Source: Atherinomorus stipes | Lineage: Eukaryota > Chordata > Actinopteri > Atheriniformes > Atherinidae | DNA: 64,000 bases | Direction: 5' to 3' | Assembly (NCBI GenBank): GCA_023101725.1 | Contig: JALJCO010008682.1 | Span: 62,001-126,000, forward strand | Shown here: piece after piece, positions 1 to 60,689 of the stretch | Position numbering within the stretch: the first letter of the stretch is position 1 | How the letters are laid out: each line of letters opens with the position of its first letter | Notes under the pieces: model-generated | Databases searched by the model: none | Told to the model about the DNA's origin: nothing | What the model saw: the letters and a program-made list of their open reading frames with translations, nothing else | Translations under genes and position numbers: made by a program

Positions 1-601
1 AACCTGCATGCTGAGTTTGTTCATTGTATGTTGTAGGCATTTTCAAACACCCCCCCCCCCCTCCTGTGTAACATATCAGGTTTGGATGAACCACAGACTC
101 GTTCAGGCTCACGTGACCGAGTTGAGGACGGATCATTTATACTTTGCGTGAAACAACCCTGCTGCAGCTCCGACACACAGAATCTAAATGAACTTGTTCC
201 CATCAAACCTGGAAGCTGATCACCGATAAGATTTGTTGCTTCTGCTTCAAAATACTATTTTTCAGTCAAACATGTATGGTAGCAAATTTGTTTTTTTCCT
301 TCCCAATTTTTCTTCTGTACATTTTTATGAAGCAGCGAATTCATCAAATCTGATTAAAATATTACATTGTTTTACATGAAAACAGCAAAGGCAGAGTCGG
401 ACGACTTGTAAATGACCCTGAGATGAAAAGGAGGAGTTGCGGTATGATAGATCATCGCTCATCATATCACAGATCAAACCCAGCCGTGCAGAGCTGCTTA
501 TGGTGCAGTTTCTAAAACGCTGACCATGCAAAACAGCTGTCGCTAATTCACAGATCACTCACATCACCCCAGAAAAAATGTCAGGAACACACTGAAAGTA
601 C
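1..601. other. Intron or downstream part of the lgalsl-like gene
   Basis: No exon with the C-terminal galectin sequence (VEILCEHPRF-like) could be found here on the minus strand. A poly-C run lies near 51-61. Open frames in this stretch show no similarity I recognise. Confidence 0.5.
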
Positions 602-782
602 CTTGAAGGGTTCTCCGGGAGCAAATGGGAAAAAGGAGAGCGTGTTCTCAGACGGACCCCACTTCCCATCCAAGCGGGCGTTGCGTTGGACGGCCTTATC
701 CATGAAGTTGACCTTCAGCTGCAGACCCACGTTGCCCTCCGTCTCCTCCTCCTGAGGCTTACTGGACAGAACCACCTCAATG
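602..782 (-). CDS. lgalsl: lgalsl-like coding exon 3
   Basis: The exon runs from an acceptor ending CTGCTGCAG to the donor AAG/GTACTT. Its 181 bp finish one split codon and end in phase 0. It encodes the central beta-sandwich with KWGPSE and FFPFAPGEPFK. The next exon is outside the window. Confidence 0.8.
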
Positions 783-2318
783 CTGCAGCAGCCAAACAAA
801 CATCAGGGTGAGACACAACACACCGCTCAAGGACAAATAAAAGACACGGCTTCTCTGTATTTCATGTCTGCTGAGAGGAAAAAACCACAGCAGGTTGTTG
901 TGAAGAAAGAACAGCGTCTTCCGGTCTTTCTGATAAATAACAGATGTCATCATAGATGACTTAACCTTGACACCATTTAAACATGTTGGTTTGTTTCTGC
1001 CGGAGACTGAATGACATCCCAATTAAACATTCATGTCTCATTTGTTACTCTGCAACCTTTACACTTTCACACAGCTGGATAATAAATCAGTCATTTAATG
1101 GTCTAAAATTACAAAAGAAGTTCTATCTTCTTCACCTCAACAAAACGCAGTAAATTAATGTGATTTGTGTGAATCATATTTAAGATGGAACAGCACGGGA
1201 CAACAGTTACTCAGCAAAAATGGCACTTTTTAAAAACTGGGACAAGCTATTTTTATATTGAGTTGCTTAAAGAAAATTCTCCAGATATTTCTCCTCCCGT
1301 GCTTCTGTGTCTTTTCTATATTTGGCAAACAAATCTTCTGTTTTAAAGACAAAATTGTTGATTTGACTATAATCAGGAATCATTACCGATCACGGTTTAG
1401 ACAGGCTCTGAGAACCAAAATAACGAGTAGAATGTATTTGTAAATTATTTTATTATAGCACAACCTACATCAGAACAGTGTTTGGAAACGTTACATCTTC
1501 AACCTTTCACCAAAGATGAAAAATGTCTTGAACATACTACAGTACAAGGATATGTTAAGTATCTGGGAAGAGTCCCATGAGGACACTTGTCCTAAAACTA
1601 CTCTTTACACACTGAATAACTAAACCACATTCTGATGTTATCACCTAGTCATTTCCTCTGAAGACAGAAGATTTCATGGCATTTGCAGCTCTCCCACGCA
1701 AATCAGCTGAGTAACCTTAATTGGGAAAAACTCGTGGCATTACATAGAGATTTTTATTCCCCAAATAAGGAATATTTTGGAGCTGCACTCAAATGCAACA
1801 TCTGCTTTGAAGCTGAACGTCAGGGCATATTAATCAATAGTGTATACTACTTTGATTTGTTCATTAATAACAATTTAAACAAGAGAAAAACTGTGTGCAC
1901 TAACCTTTTTGGTTTTTTGTTAACAATCCCCATGACAACCAGTTTCATTGAAGGCCGCAGTCCACCTTTGATTTCTCCGGTATACTCCCCCTGTGAAACA
2001 ATAGAGACATATAGACAACGAACTAAGGCGTATACCGCCGCAACAGAGCTGATATTTCATTACTGAACCGATTCAGATCATAAATGCTGGTCTGCCATCA
2101 TGCAGGCAGCTGGTGCATCCAATCTGTGGCACCGACGGGAACAATAGCTTTATTGATCCGGATCTGAAACAATCTGTTAGCTGCACAAACTATTTTGTCA
2201 CCATCCTGAACGGTGTTTTAATCTAGAAGATGTTTTTTGCAGGAATATTGTAACGCATGCTTTAGGAAATAAATAAAGGTGAGCTACGTACATTCTCTTT
2301 CTTGTCCTGTTCTTCCAT
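602..2318 (-). CDS. lgalsl: Galectin-related protein (lgalsl-like), 5' part, three coding exons
   Basis: Galectin-fold protein of the galectin-related (LGALSL/GRP) group, which is cytosolic and thought to bind carbohydrate poorly or not at all. Three exons join in frame on the minus strand: 2318-2292 (start MEEQDKKEN, donor GTACGT), 1990-1905 (EIKGGLRPSMKLVVMGIV, donor GTTAGT) and 782-602 (GLQLKVNFMDKAVQRNARL, then KWGPSE and FFPFAPGEPFK, donor GTACTT). Similarity to human LGALSL is clear in the IKGGxRP, VMGIV and PYFPF-like segments. The canonical sugar-binding HxNPR motif of true galectins is absent, although the WG pair is kept. The last exon or exons (the VEILCEHPRF-type region) lie left of the window, so the gene is truncated here. 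The start codon follows an open upstream frame, so a longer N-terminus or another first exon is possible. Confidence 0.8.
783..1904. other. lgalsl-like intron 2
   Basis: AT-rich intron between the second and third coding exons. No further coding or repeat feature is evident. Confidence 0.6.
1905..1990 (-). CDS. lgalsl: lgalsl-like coding exon 2
   Basis: The exon is bounded by the acceptor TTTCACAG and the donor AAAAAG/GTTAGT and is 86 bp long. It encodes GEYTGEIKGGLRPSMKLV and then VMGIVNKKPK, matching the first strands of the galectin-related fold. Confidence 0.8.
2292..2318 (-). CDS. lgalsl: lgalsl-like first coding exon
   Basis: ATG followed by EEQDKKEN, then donor AAT/GTACGT. The phase fits exon 2. 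The upstream frame stays open for tens of codons without another in-frame ATG that I could see, so the start is plausible but not proven. Confidence 0.6.
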
Positions 2319-3480
2319 TCCACCCAGGGCGTGATGCAGTGGGAGGTTTGGAGCGATGATACCGACTGAGTCTGTCTCCAGCTGGCAAACCCCGCCTGTA
2401 GCGGGTTGTCATAGCGACAGGCTCCTGGTGGTGGGAGCCAGTCAGAGGTGGGAAGACGTCAGTTATACGCTTGGAGGACCACTCGGATCAATCTGAAAGT
2501 CGTCTTTGCTTTATTTCTTCACTTCAGTATTCTGCTTCTCTGTCGCGGAACTGCGATAGCAGCATTTTAATAAAAGGTTTGATGGAGATGCGTTCACTTA
2601 CCATGGGTCACCTAACGTCTTCCATATTAAGTAAGTAGACTTTACTTTCACACAGTTCTATTTGACTTCACTAAGCTACGTCACTTATTTTCCTTGTGAA
2701 ATTTTCTTATAAGATTTCTTGAAATAAAATGCATTTGTCCCAAAACAAGTTCCTATAGCTCACTGAAAGGTTTCTCTTTAGGTGATTTTTTTTTCTTATT
2801 TTGAGTGTGATGAGATGTTTTGACTAGAAATTAAAAAAATGTACTTGGTAAGATTTGAGTGTTTGCAGGGTATTGGTGAAATTAAGGAACTTTGCTGCAG
2901 ATAATGCCTTATAGGCCTATAGAGGTCCATTCATGTCTCCTTGACATCCATCTTATGCATATACGACTAATCTGAATACAGTAGCATCCAAATGAGTCAG
3001 AGTGATGCAGAAATGTTACTGGTGAGTAAATGCACATACAAATTCCTAGAAATAAAGTCTAGGTTGGAAGAAACAAAAGTTATCCTTTAATAACCCTTGG
3101 TCACCCTGCTATTTTCTCTGGCCACCCTGTGGCCACCCCTAAAAAAATGTATGCAGGCGCCCCTGCCTTATAAAGATAGATGAATGAATGAATGAATGAA
3201 TGAATGAATGAATGAATAAATAAATAAATAGCTACCGGGAAACATGAAGCGCAGGACTTCAAGCTTGCACACAACCACCATAAACATTATCACGGCTGCA
3301 AGTTCTATATATTTTTCAAAACTTTAGCTTGTAGATGTGTGACACTGAAGCTAGTAAAACATATTCCCTGACAAATAATTCTCATGTGATTCCCGGTTGT
3401 TTGTTGAACGGTTATTTGGGAAGATTCGTCCTCTTTTTTTCAATTAGATCTTCTTTTTCCGACTACACCTGAAGGCGGCC
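2319..3480. other. Divergent intergenic region between lgalsl-like gene and zfyve26
   Basis: The two genes start head to head with about 1.2 kb between them, so this stretch should hold both 5' regions. It contains a short GAAT/TAAA microsatellite at 3180-3230 and no coding similarity. Confidence 0.55.
3180..3230. repeat. (GAAT)n / (TAAA)n microsatellite
   Basis: Uninterrupted 4-bp tandem copies of TGAA that change to TAAA at the right end. Confidence 0.95.
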
Positions 3481-3664
3481 GTGAAGGACCTGGCTTCCTG
3501 CTCTGGAACGCCCACCTCGTGCCAACCTTTGACCAACCAGCGACGGAGAATCAGCTGATTCTGTCACATGACCTCCGTTATGCAGCTAGCAGGACAGGTC
3601 GATGGACAGCCGTAGTTAGTAACGTAAATAATAGGCGGTTTCAGTGGGAAACGGACTGAAAAAT
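3480..3664 (+). promoter_or_regulatory. zfyve26: Probable zfyve26 promoter and non-coding exon 1
   Basis: A comparatively GC-rich stretch upstream of the first coding exon ends in a strong donor, ATGA/GTAAGTAGG, at 3664/3665. A good acceptor (GTGTCTCAG) at 5777-5778 lies just before the start codon, so a first non-coding exon ending at 3664 is the simplest model. The start of transcription cannot be placed. The call rests on splice signals and position only. Confidence 0.4.
3563..3572. promoter_or_regulatory. E-box GTCACATGAC in the presumed zfyve26 promoter
   Basis: Ten bases that differ at one position from the lysosomal CLEAR consensus GTCACGTGAC. They contain the M-box octamer TCACATGA recognised by MITF/TFE-family factors. 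The complement of this octamer is repeated in the minisatellite at 44491-45818. Function is inferred. Confidence 0.35.
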
Positions 3665-4458
3665 GAGTAAGTAGGCTCAGTTTTTCCTGGCTAATCTCTC
3701 AGCGCTTTCTTTTTCTTTTTTAAATGAGCACGAGCCTCTGCGCGCTGTTAGTTAGAGAAGTTAGCCGACTTGTTTCAGTCATAGCAAGAAACAATTTAGC
3801 TAATGCTACGCAAACAAGACTGTAGCTTTTAACGGGCGAAGATTGAAACTAATAGTGTTTCGTATAATATTTAATCACCTCGAACGTGGTTGAATGAAGG
3901 CTTGCTGGACGTATCTGCCTCCACTCCGCCATTTCTCCAGATAACTAAAATTACACATGAGCGAAAGTAAATATCACACAGTGTGGACTAGGTGAAGACT
4001 CCTGGACTGAATGACTCAGTTTTGTAACCAGTAAATTAATAAAGCAGACTTTCAAAAGTCACAGATTACATATTATTTTCTTGGAAGTGGTTGCAGATAA
4101 TAGGTAATCCTAAAAATTTGGCAAAATGGTCATTTTTGTCAAATTGTGTATTATTATTCATGAAATAAAAATGTCGATGGAAATTGTACAGTATCAGTCC
4201 TTCGGAAACTAAACAACAGTTTGTCAAAATTTATATTTTTCTATTAAGGAATATGCAGTTGTGCTCAGACGTTTGCACCCCCTCCCACTGAAGAAAAGGC
4301 TGAATTCACTTTACTTATTCAAATGACACGAAACTGAAAAAAGTAATAATACACAAAGATTTACTAGTCTTAATAAAATCGATTTGAATGGTGGTTTGAA
4401 AATAACAACAACAACAACAAAAAATTAGAGCATGTCGTTCATGAACAGTGGAAAAACA

Positions 4459-5006
4459 TACAGTCATCCTCAAAATTATTCATGCCCTCAAATTAAAGAA
4501 GAAAAAATCAGCTGTCAGTGAAATAAGTAGAAATCAACAAAGTAATAATAAATAAAAATTCTATGAAAATCATGACATTGATTTTGAATTGTGGTTAGAA
4601 GGAAATATTAAAAACGAACACACAAAAATTAAAACAAGCCAACAAGCATGATGGAGCTCCTGAGCTAAAATGTTGTTGAGCAACACTTTGAGACAGTCAC
4701 TGCAATCAGGTGTTTCTGTAACGTTCAGAAAGACTTCTACACTTCTTGACAGGTTTGTCGGTTCCCTGTTCATGGGAAAGTTGCTGTAATGTGACAGTTT
4801 TGTTTGTTTTTTGTTTTGTTTTTCATTATTATTATTATTATTATTTCCAACCATAATTCAAAAGCAGTATCTCATTTCACTCAACTGTGATTTTGCAAAT
4901 TTTTCTTTATTATTAGTTTCTTCAGTTTTCTGTTATTTGAATTAGTATTTGTGAATTTAGTCTTTTCTTTATTTGGAGGGTATGAATAATTTTGAGGACA
5001 TCTGTA
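4459..5006. mobile_element. Tc1-like MITE
   Basis: TACAGTCATCCTCAAAATTATT and AATAATTTTGAGGACATCTGTA form inverted ends with TA. A further partial copy in the other orientation follows at about 5010-5180, and another fragment precedes it from about 4255. No transposase domain. In zfyve26 intron 1. Confidence 0.72.
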
Positions 5007-5874
5007 CCTGTCAACAGGTGCAGACGTCTGATTGATTATCACAGAAAACACCTGGTTGCAGTGATTGTCTTAAAGTGTTGCTCAATAAAATTTCAGTGTA
5101 AAAGCCCCATCATGCTTCTTTGCTTCTTTATTTTTTGTTTTTAATATTTCTGTTGACCCACAGTCAAGATGAACATGTTTATTAAATGCTTATTCCTTTA
5201 ATTCAGTTACAAATGGGCAGAGAACACAAGGTTTTTCTTCCTTCTCTTCCTTTTGTTCATGGAGAAACTGTTGATGTTATATGAAATAAACAGCATGAAC
5301 AATAAATGAATGACATTTTTCTTCATTACTGCTGATTTTTTTTATCTCTTTAAGAGAGAGGATGTAAACATCTTAGCACAGTGTTGCAGAGCATGTCAAT
5401 GAAAGATACTTCATAATGAAGCAAGAACAAACTGAATTACATAGATGCATTTAAAGGCTCGGCCCATGTTGTTTACTGTACATTACGATCGAAAATGACC
5501 TGCTGTTTGCTAAACTGTGCAAACTCTACATTAATTTAATTCTTTCACATAAGCCAAATCAAATGCTACATAATTCAAGCATGCAATTAAGAATATAATC
5601 TGGTTTATTAACCACCACAAATCACCAATAATGTCTAAAACCATTTAGCACATGACCGCATCTCGAACTTATTTAGTAATGTGGATAATAATTACACAGC
5701 CATGTCACCAACATCTTTTGTGTAATCATCTGAATATTTCTGAGGGATCTTACATGCGGCCTTTTCTGTGTGTCTCAGATGATGGATGCATGAAGGTGCT
5801 CTTTGGCCACCTGATAATTCAAGCGCCTCTCTGGCTGTGACCGCTGAGCAAAGGAGTGTCTCAGCAGAGCAACT

Positions 5875-54998
<49,124 letters not shown>

Positions 54999-55205
54999 CT
55001 TTCAGGGTTTATGAAGAGATGAAAGATTACTGCAGTATCTGCTAAACAGATATGAGCTTTTTTAACTCCCTTTGGCTATTCATATTAAAAAAGTGGAATA
55101 AGTCATGGATACAACACCCCACCCTTCCTGTAAGAACTGTAGCTGACCTCATGCTAACTTCTTAGCATACACTGTAACTAACATGCACCGTAGTTTTTGC
55201 TTTAA

Positions 55206-56048
55206 AGGGGAAGTTCAGAATTTTTGATATAGGGCCTCATTTACAAGTGAGCCAGAATACTACTTATCACTGAAGACGGTTTCAACATATCTCATCCCGT
55301 TATGCTAGTTCCAGTTGGTCGCCGATGCTAATGCTAGTGCAAGTCAATAGGAATCTGCTAGCCTGTTATTAATAACAATCTTATCCACTCCACAGAACAT
55401 TTGAGGCAAATCATTTCTAACTTCAGACTATCTGTGTAAATGTTGTGTTAACAGAATAATGTTACAAATTAAACAAACCTGCGTTTCATTGCATTTTGAA
55501 ACTTTACAAAGTTTCACTTCCTGTATTTGGCAGCAGAGTGATGTCATCTGTTGCTACTGTACGTGCATGAAGGAATCTGATTACACAAATATAAAGTCTA
55601 AAATACGGCCACGTCTGAAAGGCATGAGGATATGTCAGATTTTAAAGATGATTTTGAACTTTTTCATCAAACTAGCTATCAGCATGTCTCTATGAACTGG
55701 AATACACTGGCAAAGCTAGTAAGCTGGTAAGAAACTAGTTCCTCAATATGTAATGCAAAATTTGTCATAGAAGGCCAGTTTTACTTTTTTTTTTACACGA
55801 GTTTACTAGTTTAACACGGCATTTACACAGATAGTCTTGCTGATTTGCCTCTGATGTTCTGTGGGGTGGATAAGATTGGTTTTAATGACAGTCTAGCAGA
55901 TTCCTATTGACTTCCACTAGCATTAGCATCACCAACCTTCTGGAACTAGAATAACGGGATGAAATATGTTGAAACCGTTTTCAGTGATAAGTAGTATTCT
56001 GGCTCACTTGTAAATGAGGCCCTATGTCAAAAATTCTGAACTTCCCCT
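55206..56048. mobile_element. TTAA-flanked MITE with 260-bp inverted arms
   Basis: AGGGGAAGTTCAGAATTTT and its inverse end it, with TTAA at 55202-55205 and 56049-56052. The inverted arms continue for roughly 260 bp on each side with few mismatches, so the element folds into a long hairpin. Probably in the zfyve26 3' UTR. Confidence 0.92.
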
Positions 56049-57456
56049 TTAAAGACTACTCCACCACTGCAGGAGAGTTAAAGCCACATTCCTCTTCATC
56101 AGCCATCAGCGACGGTCCAGCCTGACTGCCAGCCACTCACCGTGCGTTATCTGCAGGCTGCTCGTTTCCAGCAGGGGTGAAACAGGAATGATAGTTTCTG
56201 ACGCTCACTGCAAAACCTGGATGAGTTAATCCCCAACTACGCCGACTTTAGCCAAGTTTCACCTTCACTCATTTTCCTGCACATCCACAACTCAATCATG
56301 TTACATTGGGAGTAGTACTCCACACAGCTGGCACAGTATCTCCTACCAAAGAAAAACCAGCCCGTCTGTCTCATGTCTTTCAAATTTAATATTACTCTGT
56401 ATCAAATAGTTGCTCTTTCTTTCTGTTTGATTATTTTTTCTCTGACTGAGACCCAACTAATCCCCTCCACCGGACCCGTCACCACGGTGTGCTAATGCGT
56501 TAGCGTTTGACTCTGAAGTTACTCATGTACTTTATCTAAATATTAGAAAACCCCGGTAAATGCAGAAGGTTTTTTTTAGATCAAACCCTTGTTATTACTG
56601 AGCGTTACTGTTGGAGGAGCCTCTGTAAAGCTGTGACTCACCGCTGTGCTTTAACCTGGAAACATTTGATCTCTACCGTGTCCAGCGTTTGGTAGGAAGC
56701 AACGACAACCATCTCTCTGCGTAGCAGAAATGATACAGTCAAGCTTAGACGACGTGCAAAAATGTGTCCTACCTCAGTCGAAAGGGAAGATATCTTATCT
56801 GAAAGGCTTCTGACGAACTGTTGCTTTTTATCCGTGTTCGCTGTGTGTGAATGAGGCTTTCACATGTGACAAGGTGTCCTCTGCCAGCCCTAAAGAAGCT
56901 GGCCGGTATTGTGTGGATAATGAGGCAGTTTACGTTGCGGTTGGCTTTTAATTATGCATCATTTACAGCAAACAGTTCAGAATATTCAAGGGCATTTAAG
57001 ATGTTGCTGAGAAATTGTCTGTGGTGCATTATTTTGTTGAGTAGGATGCAGAAAGGGACCCTCTCAGACGAGAAACCACGCCAGCGGAGACTCCTCAGGT
57101 GTTAGTAAAACGTGTTTTTGCTTTGCTTCTGCAGGAGACGCGACCCACATCTGTATCTGTCTGCGCTATTCAGATAGTAACTGACTTAAAAAAGGGATTC
57201 ATCCTGAAAATACTTGTTTGTGGTTAACATGACAATCGACTAATGTTGCTAAAGCTGCCTTTTTCAAGTATTTTGGTCACATGTGGCGATGTAGAGGAGG
57301 TACCCAGCCTCGTGACAGAGACGATACTCCTGTCATGCTGAATGAAGCTGCACTCTGATCCTCTTTAACTTCCACTGTTGTGACTCATCACTGCCGCACT
57401 TTATACTGAAAGAAATCTGTGGGGGGGGAATTGTAACGTGTATACAGCAACTGCTT

Positions 57457-57462
57457 AATAAA
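57457..57462 (+). terminator. Candidate zfyve26 poly(A) signal
   Basis: AATAAA about 2.46 kb after the stop codon, in a context with TG-rich sequence. Position only. Confidence 0.4.
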
Positions 57463-57480
57463 GCAGGGACGGATTTTCTC

Positions 57481-58570
57481 CTTCTATCGTAACATAAAAT
57501 GAAATGACAAAATAAAAAGTTAAATATTGAGAAAATGATTGTTAATGCTGTTTTTCTTATACTAGTGCATAAAATATTATATAAAGGGAAGTTGGTTCAT
57601 CGTCTCACACAGAGAATTGGGATACTTACAAAAGTTTACTTTCTAATCTGAGTTGTACTTTTTTAAAAGACTGATATCACTGGGTAATGATGGGTTTCCT
57701 GTGTTGTTTAGTTTTTTCTTATTTTCTGTCATGAGAGATAAAAGGTTAAAATATTAACAGTACCAATGGCTCCAGTCTCACGCACCTGAATGTAAGCGAC
57801 CTACAAACTGCTTCCAAACCAAGAGGCAACCAGAACTAAGTTACTCAGTCATGCAACAAAGCTTGTTTGACAGCAGGTTTCCTCCTCACTAAAAGGGGGG
57901 GTGCAATAATAACAGGCAGATCTACCCAGGGACCAGGTTGACTTTGTTTTGACTGGCTACAACTTTATTTAGAGAAACGGTTTTTCCACCCACATTCCTT
58001 ACAGAGCATATTGTTCTCCATTGTTGCTCTGTCATTTCCGTCCGAATCTTCAGAAAATGTCACGATACGTTCGTTTCTGTAGGAGATTTCATTTCCTGGA
58101 AGTCTCAAACCTGTGCGTACTTTTGAAATAACTTCCTTCCTGAATCTGGGTGATTTGCTGAGGTAAATAATCTAAAATTCTTAACTCTGCCAGACTTAAA
58201 TTCATTTTCTCATGATTTGTCCTGTGATGTTGGTCCCTCAGTTCCTGGAGATTGGGGTCCCCTCCCCCACATTGACCGTCTATCTACTCTGCTTGGATAA
58301 AACCCTGGGTCATACAGCGTCTGTTGCAAGAGTCGAAGCATGTTTTTCTTTATGTCAAAGCAACTTGTGAGACATGTTTTTGATGGGAAACTCCAGTTTG
58401 GCCATAGTTGAGGTCGTTTGCTGTAAAACAATCTGATGTGGCAGCACGGCCATAAACCAAAATGCGAGGTATGCCACCTTTGCAGGATGAGTGAAGCAGT
58501 GAGGTTCCCCACCAGGCTCACTAGGTTGTCATCCGAGTCTTGAAATTATAACAAGAGTAATAATAGGAAC
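57481..58570. other. Convergent intergenic region
   Basis: Between the presumed 3' ends of zfyve26 and the rdh12-like gene. I see no coding similarity, RNA gene or clear transposon. Confidence 0.5.
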
Positions 58571-58577
58571 ATTTCTT

Positions 58578-58583
58578 TTTATT
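58578..58583 (-). terminator. Candidate rdh12-like poly(A) signal
   Basis: Minus-strand AATAAA about 750 bp downstream of the rdh12-like stop codon, giving a plausible 3' UTR from 59331 down to about 58560. Confidence 0.4.
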
Positions 58584-59331
58584 TACATAAAATGTAAACA
58601 TTCAACTCTTAACATGACTGTAATTGTAGTAAAAGGCATGTTTGACTTGTATAAAACACTGAATGTAAACTCTTGGCAACTGTGCATGTGAATGCTGCGA
58701 AGGAATCATGAGTTTGGAGATCCTTAAAAACGTGAAGCTGTAGTTCCTCCAGGAATGTGCAGGTCGATGTGCCAGTGCAGGCGGGGGGTAAAAATCTCTG
58801 AACACATGCGGTGAAATGATTCCAGCTCTGATTCGCTTCAAAATAGAAGAATCTTATCACAAAATACATCTATGCAGTCCAAGCTGTCGTTCATACGCCA
58901 CGCTGAAGTTTAGAAACGCTGGCACACAAGTCAAATATGTAACTGTAAATAATATGTGAAAAAGATGCTGGTCTTTACCCTGCATTAACCCCTCACTGCA
59001 CGCCACAGCATTACAATACATCAGGATGCTTTTTTGCCTACACTGTATGAACATTGTGTCACAAAAAACAAAAAAAGTATTTGTTTTAACACAAAAATAC
59101 AGCTGAGTGGTTTTGGTTTGAGGAGCTGTTGTAGAGCACCAAAATACTCAAGTCTTCACAATGTATCTGCATTCACAAAAAAGCAACTTCACATTATGGT
59201 TTCTATAAGTTACCTGACTGCTGATTATGCAAACGTTCAAAGGTAGAAGACGTCAAACCAAAATCAAACAAATGAAGGAACAAGAGAAACGTTAAGGACT
59301 CCCGGGAGAACTGAGACGGAGAGAAGTTGAG

Positions 59332-59434
59332 TCAGTCCCACTCGATACCGAGGAGCTCGCAGCTGACGTCCCACAGTCTCCTCGCCGTGTCCTCGCTTCT
59401 TCCCTGAGGGGCCACAAAGGCGGGGGCACAGTCG
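59332..59434 (-). CDS. rdh12: Last coding exon of an rdh12-like retinol dehydrogenase
   Basis: Short-chain dehydrogenase/reductase that reduces all-trans-retinal with NADPH in photoreceptors. Only the C-terminus is in the window. After the minus-strand acceptor CGTTCCAG it reads DCAPAFVAPQGRSEDTARRL then WDVSCELLGIEWD and TGA. Human RDH12 ends DCKRTW...RLWNVSCELLGIRWE and RDH11 ends RLWDVSCDLLGLPID, so this is RDH12/11 type, closer to RDH12. The catalytic YxxxK and the Rossmann motif are in exons to the right of the window. The gene faces zfyve26, as in mammals. Which RDH paralogue it is remains uncertain. Confidence 0.88.
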
Positions 59435-59896
59435 CTGGAACGAGAGGAGGAGGGTTGTTACGTAAGGGCTAATAATGGATCACCACTCTGGCTGAAACAG
59501 CCCATTTCCCCCCGACCTTGGGCACAACTCGGCACGGGCGAAGTAAAAATAAAACGGCTTCTCAGACCATTTTAAGCCGAGTCACACTATCTGACAGCGT
59601 TTACGCACACTTCTGTCTTCATTTGACTTAATTATTTAGCTTTTCTTGAATTCAGATTAGCTTTATTGATCTTTTCATGGACATTCAGCCACTCATACAT
59701 GTTTTGTTTAAAAGTACCAGTCAAAGCAGATATACGAAAGGCTGCAAAATGCTGTCATGAATTAATAATTATAGTTACATAAATAAAGACCCAGTTGAAA
59801 ACAAATATTCCTATATTTGCATAAATGTCCGATTCCAGTCCTCACTGGTCACTTCAAATGAAACTGATCTGTCCAACAGCTTATTATCCTGGTAAG

Positions 59897-60315
59897 TAGG
59901 GATGGGCGATATTTTATCGTGTGCTTATATATCGTCAAAGAAATTCCCCACAATAAACATTTGAATTTATCGTTTTTATCGTGAGATGACAATTTATCAG
60001 GTTGTGTTTGCTGTTGCACTACTTTGGTTTTTTTAATAAGCCAAGTTAGTTTTGCTGTTTGCATCGTTTGAATAAATGTGGAATTTGGTCTCTCATATTT
60101 CAGACTTGTTTGATTGGTGTCACTACAGTTTTGCAATACAGGTGCACTACTTCAACTAGTGGTTTCTAGTATTTTGTAGGACTTTCAAGACAGAATTTAG
60201 TGACAGATTTAAAACACAAAATATTTTGCTGATAGTTTTTATCGTCACTTATTGTTACCGTGATAAATAAGAGAAGTTATCGTGATACATTTTTAGTCCA
60301 TATCGCCCATCCCTA
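59897..60315. mobile_element. hAT-type MITE with perfect 8-bp target duplication
   Basis: TAGGGATGGGCGATATTTT and CATATCGCCCATCCCTA are inverted ends. CTGGTAAG lies on both sides (59889-59896 and 60316-60323). 419 bp, AT-rich, no transposase. It lies in the rdh12-like last intron. Confidence 0.92.
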
Positions 60316-60689
60316 CTGGTAAGTACCAAATCATTTTATTCATGAGTGTTAAAGCAGAGAAACATCTAAAACCTGCAGGACGGTGGCCCTCAAGGACTAG
60401 AACTGGAAAACCCTGACCTATGAGAATTAATGCCTCATTTATTAAAGTCTGCCAACCACACACAGCGCATGCGGAGACTGATATACCGGTTTTGTAAACA
60501 TGCCACACAGAGGAAATATCAGAGCAAGAGGACTGTCCCAAGCCTGGTTCTGGTTCTGGGCCTCATCTGAATGACGGCAGGAATGCCGATGTTTTCAAAG
60601 GATTTCAAATGATACTGACACAGAACCAGGTAATTACCGTGTTAGAGTATAAAACATTCATGATGTTCTGTAGCTATTCCTTCTGTGGC

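Larger units (their letters stand above)
54999..57480 (+). other. zfyve26: Probable zfyve26 3' UTR
   Basis: The first good AATAAA on this strand that I noticed is at 57457-57462, after a G run, and a second follows near 57509. If used, the 3' UTR would be about 2.5 kb and include the MITE at 55206-56048. An earlier poly(A) site without canonical signal cannot be excluded. Open frames here show no conservation I recognise. Confidence 0.45.

Noticed and set aside
56851..57105. Gene downstream of zfyve26
   Set aside because: 84-codon frame with no recognisable similarity, in the probable 3' UTR.
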